A stretch of 64,000 nt of DNA from Halorubrum sp. BV1. GTDB taxonomy: Archaea > Halobacteriota > Halobacteria > Halobacteriales > Haloferacaceae. A program made the translations under genes and the position numbers. This document shows, piece by piece, positions 35,283-42,461 of the stretch. Below the pieces are notes generated by a model. That model saw nothing but the letters and a program-made list of their open reading frames with translations, was not told the origin of the DNA and did not search any database. Numbering within the stretch: position 1 is the first letter of the stretch; the number at the start of each line of letters is the position of its first letter. Where the stretch lies: positions 744,001-808,000 of the forward strand of contig NZ_JQKV01000002.1 in the NCBI RefSeq assembly GCF_000746205.1, in the 5' to 3' direction.

Positions 35283-36280
35283 CAGGCAAGCTCGACCCGG
35301 CGGCGCTGGCGGAGGTGCTCGCGGCGACCGGCGCGGACGACCCGTCGGTCTCGACCGGCCCCGCCTACGGCGAGGACGCGGCGGCGATCGACCTCGCGGG
35401 CGCGGCGGAGACGCTCGTCGTCGCCGCGGACCCGCTGTCGCTGGCGGCGGACGCGGTCGGGGAGCTCGCGGTCCACGTCGCCTGCAACGACGTCGCTGCG
35501 AGCGGCGCGGACCCGCGGTGGCTCACGCACACGCTCTTTTTGCCCGACGACGACCCCGAGCGCCGTCAGACCGTGACAGAGCAGGTCGACGAGACGGCAG
35601 GGGAGTTGGGCGTCGCGATCGTCGGCGGCCACACCGAGGTGTTGCCGGCGCTCGCGCGGCCGCTCTGTTCGATGACCGCGCTCGGCACCACGGACCGGTT
35701 CGTCGCCAGCGGGGGCGCAGAGCCCGGCGATCGGCTCCTGCTCACGAAGGGCGTGGGGATCGAGGCGACGGCGATCCTCGCGACCGACTTCCGCGAGGCG
35801 TGTCTGGACGCCGGCGTCTCGGACGCCACGCTCGATTCCGCCGCCGAGTTCCTGGAGGAGGTGAGCGTCGTCCCCGACGCGGCCGCGGTCCGAGACCTCG
35901 CCACCGCGATGCACGACCCGACGGAAGGCGGCTTGTTGACCGCGCTCGTCGAAGTCGCTCGCGCGAGCGAGACGACGATCGCGGTCGAGCGCGACCGCGT
36001 CCCGATTCGACCCGAAACGCGGGGGTGCTGTGGCGCGCTCGGCGTCGACCCGCTGGCGACGTTCGGCTCCGGAGCGCTGCTCGCCGCGATTCCGCCGGAC
36101 CGCGTCGACGAGGCCCGGGAGTCGCTGTCGGCGGCCGGGATCGACGCGGGGGTAATAGGCGAGGTGCGGACGAACGAGCCGGCTGACCGCGGCGATCCGG
36201 GAGCGGCTGGCACCGTCCGACTCGACGGCGACCGGATCGCTGAGCCGCCGCGAGACGAGCTGTACCCGCTGTGGGAATAG
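35279..36280 (+). CDS. AIR synthase/HypE-related protein
   Basis: ATP-grasp-like PurM-superfamily protein, 333 residues. Seen are GPAYGEDAAAIDL, HVACNDVAASGADPRW, VGGHTEV, and HDPTEGGLLTAL, with the C-terminal GSGALLAAIPP. These resemble the archaeal AIR-synthase-related family near HypE and ThiL rather than PurM itself. No hydrogenase genes are nearby, so a HypE role is doubtful; the reaction is unknown. Coupled to the editing gene by a 4-base overlap. Confidence 0.82.
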   Translation: MTGKLDPAALAEVLAATGADDPSVSTGPAYGEDAAAIDLAGAAETLVVAADPLSLAADAVGELAVHVACNDVAASGADPRWLTHTLFLPDDDPERRQTVTEQVDETAGELGVAIVGGHTEVLPALARPLCSMTALGTTDRFVASGGAEPGDRLLLTKGVGIEATAILATDFREACLDAGVSDATLDSAAEFLEEVSVVPDAAAVRDLATAMHDPTEGGLLTALVEVARASETTIAVERDRVPIRPETRGCCGALGVDPLATFGSGALLAAIPPDRVDEARESLSAAGIDAGVIGEVRTNEPADRGDPGAAGTVRLDGDRIAEPPRDELYPLWE

Positions 36281-36360
36281 TTTCCGAGCACGACGACGAA
36301 CGCGACGCGGCGCTCGCGCGGCCCCGATCAGCGTTTTTGTGTGGGAGAAAATGGCACACC

Positions 36361-36507
36361 ATGACCGGCGCGAGCGGTGCCGTGATGTCGATGACGAACG
36401 AGGCGGCCCGGATCCACGGCGACCGCGGGTACACGGCCGAGTTCGACGAGGGAACGACGGAGATCCAGAAGACGATTATCGCTAGGGACCTATTAGCCGA
36501 GCAATGA
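36361..36507 (+). pseudogene. Remnant of an acyl-CoA dehydrogenase C-terminus
   Basis: A 48-codon open frame from ATG 36361 contains TNEAARIHGDRGYTAEFDEG and TTEIQKTIIARDLLAEQ. In acyl-CoA dehydrogenases the C-terminus runs from an ARIHGGYGYT-like stretch through about 15 residues to EGTTEIQRNIIARELL; here most of the middle is gone. So this is an internally deleted fragment, not a working enzyme. A T-rich box at about 36333-36338 lies 25 bases before the ATG. The stop overlaps the next ATG, so it might act as a translated leader. Confidence 0.75.
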
Positions 36508-37121
36508 CGGACCACGCCGCGGGCGACACCGGCGCGAACGACTCGGCGAGCACAGCCGATCCCGTCGTACCCTCTTTTCCGGCCTACGACGCGGTCGTTT
36601 ACGACCTCGACGGCACGCTGGTCGATCTCGCCGTGGACTGGGGGGCGGTCGCCGAGGCGGTGCTCACCGTGTACGCGGAGCACGCGATCAAACCGCCGAC
36701 CGCGGAACTGTGGGGGCTGCTCGGCGCGGCCGACGAGTACGGGATCCGCGATCCCGTCGAGACGACAATCGCGGAGTACGAGCGGGCCGGCGCGCGCGAC
36801 TCGACGCTGCTCCCGCTCGGACGTCGGCTCGCCGAGGCGGGGCACAGCGCGGGGGTCGGGGTCTGCTCGCTCAACTCCGAGGCGGCCTGCCGGGTCGCGA
36901 TCGAGACACACGGGCTCGGCGGGGCGCTCGAATCGGACGCGGTCGTCGGGCGCGATACGGCCGAGACGTACAAGCCCGAACCGGAGTCGCTTCTCGCGGC
37001 CGTCGAGCGCCTCGGGACCACGCCGGACCGGGCGCTCTTCGTCGGCGATTCCGAGCGCGACGCCGTGACCGCGGAGCGCGCGGGCACGGACTACGCGTGG
37101 GTGAGCGACCTCCTCGACTGA
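36504..37121 (+). CDS. HAD-family hydrolase
   Basis: Haloacid-dehalogenase-type phosphatase, 205 residues, with motif I VYDLDGTLVDL (about 32-42), motif II VCSLNSEA, the lysine in TAETYKPEPESL, and motif IV FVGDSERDAVTAERAG. The first 25 residues are an acidic tail. Resembles phosphoglycolate phosphatase-like proteins; substrate unknown. Its ATG overlaps the stop of the acyl-CoA dehydrogenase remnant (ATGA at 36504). Confidence 0.88.
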   Translation: MTDHAAGDTGANDSASTADPVVPSFPAYDAVVYDLDGTLVDLAVDWGAVAEAVLTVYAEHAIKPPTAELWGLLGAADEYGIRDPVETTIAEYERAGARDSTLLPLGRRLAEAGHSAGVGVCSLNSEAACRVAIETHGLGGALESDAVVGRDTAETYKPEPESLLAAVERLGTTPDRALFVGDSERDAVTAERAGTDYAWVSDLLD

Positions 37122-37136
37122 CGCACCGACTGCGAC

Positions 37137-37469
37137 TCAGTCGCCGGCGTCGTCGCGGTCGGCGTCCGCCGTCTCGCTTCCCGTCTCGGTCGCTCGGTCC
37201 GCGCCGCCGTCGCCGGCCTCGGTTCGTTTCGCGTAGAGCGCGACGACGACGGCGGTGAGAAACCAGATCGGCGCGCCGACGCGGACCGCGAACGCGGCGC
37301 GGGCCCCCCACGTTTCGAGTGGGACGAATCCGGAGAGGACGGCGACGACCGGCGCGCCGACGAGGATGGTGACGACGAACGTGGTCTGCATCACCCAGCC
37401 GTAGTCGACGCCTTCGTAGTCGGCCCGCTCGACGGGTTGCACGACCCGCATTCCGCGCCGAACGGACAA
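37137..37469 (-). CDS. Two-helix membrane protein, DUF5822-like
   Basis: A 110-residue membrane protein. It shows VMQTTFVVTILVGAPVVAVL (helix 1) and FAVRVGAPIWFLTAVVVALY (helix 2), with an acidic C-terminal tail. The family name is from memory of haloarchaeal DUF5822 proteins. An ATG at 37451 (M7) is also possible. It converges with the HAD hydrolase gene. Confidence 0.75.
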   Translation of the reverse strand: MSVRRGMRVVQPVERADYEGVDYGWVMQTTFVVTILVGAPVVAVLSGFVPLETWGARAAFAVRVGAPIWFLTAVVVALYAKRTEAGDGGADRATETGSETADADRDDAGD

Positions 37470-37579
37470 ATCGGTGGCGGTCCGCGCCGCGGACGCCGCG
37501 GTGAGACGGGTCGCGGCGGCCGCCGCGGACGCCTAAGCGCGCGTGGCAAAAAGCCGGGTATCTGCGCCGAATGCGGCGA

Positions 37580-37585
37580 TTTTAA
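37580..37585 (+). promoter_or_regulatory. TATA-like box for panB
   Basis: TTTTAA, about 28 bases before the ATG at 37611; supports the shorter start, which begins the family homology. Confidence 0.6.
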
Positions 37586-37610
37586 CCGGTCGCACCGGCG
37601 TGTTCGAGAC

Positions 37611-38417
37611 ATGACCACGACGCGGGGACTCCGGGATCGCGAGGAGCCGATCACGATGTTGACCGCCTACGACGCGCCGACCGCGGCGATCGTCGACGAG
37701 GCGGGTGTCGACGCCGTCCTCGTGGGCGACAGCATGGGCAACGCCGCCTTAGGCTACGACTCGACGCTCCCCGTCACGTTCGCCGAGGTCGCGAGCCGCA
37801 CCGCCGCGGTCGCCCGCGCGACCGAGGACGCCCTCGTCGTCGCCGACATGCCCTTTCTCTCCTTCGGAGTCGACGAGGCGGAGTCGGTGCGCAACGCCGG
37901 CCGGCTGCTGAAGGAGGCGAACGCCGACGCGGTGAAAATCGAGAGCGGCTCGCACACCGTCGAGATGACGCGCCGCATGACGGACGTGGGGATCCCCGTG
38001 ATGGCGCACCTCGGCTTGACGCCCCAGCACGTCAACCGCCTCGGCGGCTACACCCGGCAGGGGACCGACAGGGACGCCGCAGAAGAGATAATCGACCTCG
38101 CCGGCGCACACGCCGAGGCGGGGGCGTTCGCCCTGGTGTTGGAACACGTTCCCGCGAACCTCGCGGGAGCCGTCACCGAAGCGCTCGCGATTCCGACGAT
38201 CGGGATCGGCGCAGGCCCCGACTGCGACGGACAAGTGCTCGTGATCAACGACGCGGTCGGACTGGACGAGTGGGCACCGCCCTTCTCCCGGCAGTTCGGC
38301 GACGTGCGCGGCGAGATGCTCGACGCCGTCGAGGCGTACAAAGAGGCCGTGACGAGCGGGGCGTTCCCGGCCGCTGAGCACTCGCACGTCGAAGACGATC
38401 TCGACGACTTGTACTGA
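37611..38417 (+). CDS. panB: 3-methyl-2-oxobutanoate hydroxymethyltransferase
   Basis: First enzyme of pantothenate (CoA) synthesis: transfers a hydroxymethyl group from methylene carrier to ketoisovalerate. In 268 residues: MLTAYDAPTAAIVDEAGVD, VGDSMGNAALGY, VADMPFLSFG, ADAVKIESG, the HLGLTPQHVNRLGGY motif, FALVLEHVP and GIGAGPDCDGQVLVINDAVG. All match PanB. The upstream open frame of 58 codons is Gly/Arg-rich and not conserved in style, so ATG 37611 is chosen. Confidence 0.95.
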   Translation: MTTTRGLRDREEPITMLTAYDAPTAAIVDEAGVDAVLVGDSMGNAALGYDSTLPVTFAEVASRTAAVARATEDALVVADMPFLSFGVDEAESVRNAGRLLKEANADAVKIESGSHTVEMTRRMTDVGIPVMAHLGLTPQHVNRLGGYTRQGTDRDAAEEIIDLAGAHAEAGAFALVLEHVPANLAGAVTEALAIPTIGIGAGPDCDGQVLVINDAVGLDEWAPPFSRQFGDVRGEMLDAVEAYKEAVTSGAFPAAEHSHVEDDLDDLY

Positions 38418-38443
38418 CACGGCGCGCCGCGGTCGGCGTGGGG

Positions 38444-38449
38444 TATATA
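38444..38449 (+). promoter_or_regulatory. TATA box for the DUF460 gene
   Basis: TATATA, centred about 28 bases before the GTG at 38474; supports a leaderless GTG start. Confidence 0.65.
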
Positions 38450-38473
38450 CGCGTCAGCGGCCTACTTTCGCGC

Positions 38474-40531
38474 GTGACAACCCGGACCATCCGCGCCCGC
38501 GACCGGCCGGTGTTCGGCGTCGACGTGCAAAGCGGCGACGTTCGCGGCGACGACCCCTCCTACGCCCTCGTGATACTGGATCCGGTCGACGACGAGGACC
38601 CGGACGCGGCGGACGTCGACTTCGACGGTCCCGTGGCGCGGGTGACTCGCGACGTCGTCTCGTTCCGAAAGCTCTGTCGGCTGATCGACGACCGCGAGCC
38701 GCTGTACGTCGCCACCGACAACGCCTACGAGCTGGCGGCCGACAAAGGCGAGCTGGTGGAGTTCCTGCGATCGCTTCCGGACGGCACCCGACTCGTGCAG
38801 GTGACGGGCGCCGAGCGCCCGGAGCCGCTCTCTCGGGTCGCCTCCAGACACGGGATCCCATACGGGAAAGATCCGATGGAGGAGGCGGAGGCGGCCGCAC
38901 GGCTCGCCGCGGCCAACGTCGGCCACGAGGTGACCGCGTTCACGGACGAAACCCAAGTGAAGGTGTCGCGTGGCCGTTCGACCGGAAAGGGCGGGTGGAG
39001 TCAAGACCGGTACACGCGCCGGATCCACGGTAACGTCCGGAAGCGGACGCGACAGGTGCAATCGAAGCTGAAGGAGACAAACCTCGAGTTCGACCGCGAG
39101 GTGACGGAGAAGTACGGCGGCTACGCGAACGCCGTCTTTACCGTCGAGGCTCGACCGGAGGAGATCCCGGTCTCGAACTCGCGGGCGGGCGACGTGCGCG
39201 TCGAGGTCGAGCGCGAGCGCCGCGACGGGATCGAGTACGAGCCGCTGGTGCAGCGTCGCGACCGCGTCATCGTCGGTATCGACCCCGGCACCACCACCGC
39301 GGCCGCCGTGGTCGGCCTCGACGGCACCGTCCACGCGCTCTACTCCTCGCGGACGGCCGACACCGCGGACGTGACCGAGTGGATAATCGAGCAGGGGCGG
39401 CCGATCATCGTCGCCGCAGACGTGGTGCCGATGCCGGAGACGGTCGAGAAGTTCCGCCGCTCGTTCGACGCCGCGGGCTGGCGACCCACCACTGACCTCC
39501 CGGTCGACGAGAAGCTCCACCGCACCCGCAAGGCGAGCTACGCGAACGACCACGAGCGCGACGCGCTGGCGGCGGCGCTGTACGCGTACGACGACCACGC
39601 GGACCAGTTCGACCGGATCGCGGCGAAGACCCCGCCGCGACTCGACCGCGAGGCGGTCATCGCGGGCGTCGTCGCCGGGGACTCATCAGTCGAGGCCGTC
39701 ATCGCCGACCTGAGCGAGGACGACGGGAGCGGCGGCGGAGAGGGCGACGCCGACGCGGACGAGTCAGATCCCACCGAACCAGAGCGCACCGAAGAAGAGG
39801 AGACGATCCGGCGGCTGCGCGAGCGCGTCGACCGGCTGGAGTCACACGCCGAGTCGCTCGAAGACGACCTCGCCGAGCGGGACGAGCGCGTCGAGGAACT
39901 GGAGGCCGAACTGGAGGAGGCCAAACGCGAAGAGCGGATCGAGGCGCGTACCCGGCGAGCCGTCTCCCGGCTCGAACGCGAGACCGACCGACTGGAGCGC
40001 GAGCGCGACGAGGCCCGCGAGCGCGTCGAGGAACTGGAGCGGAAGGTGGAGACGTTAAAAGAGCTGTGGCGGCTCGACCACTCCAACTTCGGCGACGTCG
40101 CCGAGGGTCGCGGGCTCGCGAGCGTGAAGGTCGTAGAGCAGTTCACTCTCGACGCGTTGGAGGCGGCCGACGAGGCGTACGGGCTCGTCTCCGGCGACGT
40201 CGTGTACCTCCGTGACGCCTCCGGAGCCGGTCGGCGGACCGCAGAGCGGCTGGCGGAGACGGAGCCGCGGGCCGTGATCCGCGACGGGAACCTCTCTGAG
40301 GTGGCCGATCAGGTCCTGTTTGATCACGACGTACCGGTCGTACCGGCCGACTCGGTCCCCGTCCGCGAGGTCGACGAACTGGCGGTCGCGGAGGAGGCCG
40401 CGCTCGACGCGGCGCTCGACGACTGGGAGAAGCGCGCGGAGCGGCGACGGACGGCGGAAAAACAGGAGCACCTCGATCAGATCATCTCCGAGCACCGAGC
40501 GGGGCGGACGCTGCCAGAGACGGAAGAGTAG
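38474..40531 (+). CDS. DUF460 family protein with RNase H-like domain and coiled coil
   Basis: A 685-residue archaeal protein of unknown function. The middle has a RuvC/RNase H-like domain opening with IVGIDPGTTTAAAVVGLDG (about residue 270), with acidic residues in VAADVVPMP and in YANDHERDALAAALYAYDD. An Asp/Glu-rich linker and a long coiled coil (about 430-535, heptads around RLRERVDRLESHAESLEDDL) follow, then a C-terminal alpha/beta domain. This layout suggests a nucleic-acid-associated role, by fold only. GTG start at 38474 is supported by the TATA box. Confidence 0.88.
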   Translation: MTTRTIRARDRPVFGVDVQSGDVRGDDPSYALVILDPVDDEDPDAADVDFDGPVARVTRDVVSFRKLCRLIDDREPLYVATDNAYELAADKGELVEFLRSLPDGTRLVQVTGAERPEPLSRVASRHGIPYGKDPMEEAEAAARLAAANVGHEVTAFTDETQVKVSRGRSTGKGGWSQDRYTRRIHGNVRKRTRQVQSKLKETNLEFDREVTEKYGGYANAVFTVEARPEEIPVSNSRAGDVRVEVERERRDGIEYEPLVQRRDRVIVGIDPGTTTAAAVVGLDGTVHALYSSRTADTADVTEWIIEQGRPIIVAADVVPMPETVEKFRRSFDAAGWRPTTDLPVDEKLHRTRKASYANDHERDALAAALYAYDDHADQFDRIAAKTPPRLDREAVIAGVVAGDSSVEAVIADLSEDDGSGGGEGDADADESDPTEPERTEEEETIRRLRERVDRLESHAESLEDDLAERDERVEELEAELEEAKREERIEARTRRAVSRLERETDRLERERDEARERVEELERKVETLKELWRLDHSNFGDVAEGRGLASVKVVEQFTLDALEAADEAYGLVSGDVVYLRDASGAGRRTAERLAETEPRAVIRDGNLSEVADQVLFDHDVPVVPADSVPVREVDELAVAEEAALDAALDDWEKRAERRRTAEKQEHLDQIISEHRAGRTLPETEE

Positions 40532-40609
40532 CGGAGCCGGCGACGAGTAGCGAGGCGGTTCGGCGCGGGCGGGGCCGCCGCCGTCGCGTCGCAGTGCGCT
40601 TCCAGAAGT

Positions 40610-40615
40610 CATATG
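40610..40615 (+). promoter_or_regulatory. TATA-like box for tyrS
   Basis: CATATG, centred about 27 bases before the ATG at 40639. Confidence 0.45.
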
Positions 40616-40638
40616 TCCGGTAACGCACAGTCGAGGGT

Positions 40639-41625
40639 ATGGACGCACACGAGCTGATCACCCGGAACGCGGCCGAGGTGGTCACCGAGGAGGAGATCGA
40701 GGCGCTGGCCGACGACCCCGACGGGAAGCGGGCGTACGTCGGCTACGAGCCCTCGGGCGTGCTCCACATCGGGCACATGCTCACCGCGAACAAGCTCATC
40801 GACCTCCAAGCGGCCGGATTCGAGGTGACGGTCCTTTTGGCCGACGTGCACGCGTACCTCAACGACAAGGGCTCGTTCGAGGAGATCCGCCACACCGCAG
40901 AGCGGATGCGCGACCAGTTCATCGCCTACGGGCTCGACGAGTCGAACACCCAGTTCGTCCTCGGATCCGACTTCCAGCTCGACGACGACTATACCCTCGA
41001 TCTGCACGCGTTAGAGCTGGAGACGACGCTCGCGCGGGCCGAGCGCGCGATGGCCGAGATCACCTCGGGCGACTCTGTGAAGGTGTCGCAGGCGGTGTAC
41101 CCGCTGATGCAGGCGCTCGACATCCCGTACCTCGGCGTCGACCTCGCGATCGGCGGGATGGAACAGCGCAAGGTCCATATGCTCGCGCGCGACGTGCTCC
41201 CGAGCATCGACCGCGAGCCGCCGACGAGCCTCCACACGCCGCTCATCGCCGACCTCGCGACCGGACGCGGGAAGATGTCCTCCAGTACGGGCGTCACCAT
41301 CTCGATGGAGGACTCCCGTTCGGACATCGAGTCGAAGGTGAACGACGCGTACTGCCCGCCGACGGCTGACCCCGAGCCGACCGACGAGGGCGAAGAACGG
41401 GAGAATCCCGTCCTGCAGGTGTTCGAGTACCATGTGTTCCCGCGATTCGACACCGTTCGCGTCGAGCGCCCCGAGGAGTACGGCGGAGACCTGACCTACG
41501 ACGCGTACGACGCGCTCGAAGCGGATCTGGAGTCCGGGGAACTCCACCCTGCGGACGCGAAGGGCGCGCTCGCCGAGTACCTCGACCGACTCATCGCGCC
41601 GGGACGCGAACAGCTAGCAGAGTAG
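40639..41625 (+). CDS. tyrS: Tyrosyl-tRNA synthetase
   Basis: Class I aminoacyl-tRNA synthetase charging tRNA-Tyr, 328 residues, the short archaeal/eukaryotic type without a bacterial S4 domain. Signature HIGH is in GVLHIGHMLTANKL and KMSKS is KMSSSTGVTISM. The tyrosine-recognition region has YEPSG near the start and YPLMQALDIPYLGVDLAIGG in the middle. Only six bases separate its end from the convergent zinc-ribbon gene. Confidence 0.96.
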   Translation: MDAHELITRNAAEVVTEEEIEALADDPDGKRAYVGYEPSGVLHIGHMLTANKLIDLQAAGFEVTVLLADVHAYLNDKGSFEEIRHTAERMRDQFIAYGLDESNTQFVLGSDFQLDDDYTLDLHALELETTLARAERAMAEITSGDSVKVSQAVYPLMQALDIPYLGVDLAIGGMEQRKVHMLARDVLPSIDREPPTSLHTPLIADLATGRGKMSSSTGVTISMEDSRSDIESKVNDAYCPPTADPEPTDEGEERENPVLQVFEYHVFPRFDTVRVERPEEYGGDLTYDAYDALEADLESGELHPADAKGALAEYLDRLIAPGREQLAE

Positions 41626-41631
41626 ACGGCC

Positions 41632-42390
41632 TCAGTCGTGTGTTTTCGTCGCGGTGTGACCGCCGATCTGACAGGACCCGTCCAGACAGCTCCGGCCGGC
41701 GGCCGTCTCGAATATCGGTAATCCGCAGTCGCACTCGTCGACGACGACGCCGGAGGGGATAGAGAGCGTCGTCTCGCAGGCGGGGCTCTCGCAGGCGAGG
41801 TACACCCGACCCGGCGCGAACTCGACGGTCAGCGACCCCTCGCAGTCGGGGCAGTCCCAGACGCGGTCGAACCGCTCGCTGACGGCCGCTTCCATCGGGT
41901 CGCACGCCGGGTCGAGACAGAGGTGAAACGGCTCTCCCCGCTCGACGCGTATCTTCGGGAGCCCGCAGTCGTCACACGTCGCGTCCGTGACGCTCGCGCC
42001 CGCCGGGAGCCCCCAGCGGTTCTCGCAGTCGAGACATATCACGTCGCCGCGCGAGCGCACGAGCGGCCCGCCGTCTGCCGGACAGGTGCCGACGGGCACG
42101 CCAGCCACCGTGACGGGGAGCGCGCGGCTCGCCGTCGCCTCCGTCGAGACGATTCGGAGGCGGCGGCCGCCGTCGCGGACGGTAACGGAGAAGCCCGCGC
42201 CGTCGCCCTCGACAACGACGCTCTCGGGGCGGGTGAGCCACGCGACCGGCTGGTAGCCGTCGGCGTCGTGGACGAGCGTGGTGTCGTCCGGTTTGATCAG
42301 GACGACGACGCGCCCGCGATAGCTGCGCGAGCGGTCGCCCTGTTCGGTCACCTGACAGTCGCCTGCGAGCACGCGGAGTCGTTCCGGCAT
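41632..42390 (-). CDS. NucS N-terminal-type (DUF91) domain fused to four zinc ribbons
   Basis: A 252-residue protein. Residues 1-60 resemble the N-terminal, DNA-contacting domain of NucS/EndoMS: RVLAGDCQVTEQGDRSRSYR, then VVLIKPDDTTLVHDADGYQP. The NucS nuclease domain is absent. From about residue 120 come four topoisomerase-like cysteine clusters: CPADGG...CLDC, CDDCG...CLDPAC, CPDCEG...CESPAC, and CDCG...CLDGSC. So it can be expected to bind DNA or a partner but not cut via the NucS site. TTAAC near 42411-42416 is about 25 bases upstream. Function unproven. Confidence 0.85.
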   Translation of the reverse strand: MPERLRVLAGDCQVTEQGDRSRSYRGRVVVLIKPDDTTLVHDADGYQPVAWLTRPESVVVEGDGAGFSVTVRDGGRRLRIVSTEATASRALPVTVAGVPVGTCPADGGPLVRSRGDVICLDCENRWGLPAGASVTDATCDDCGLPKIRVERGEPFHLCLDPACDPMEAAVSERFDRVWDCPDCEGSLTVEFAPGRVYLACESPACETTLSIPSGVVVDECDCGLPIFETAAGRSCLDGSCQIGGHTATKTHD

Positions 42391-42461
42391 ACCCCGGCTG
42401 GCCGCGGTATCGGTGTTAAGCGGTCGGCGGGGATCTGAGGGGTGGCCGCCGAGCCGGGACG

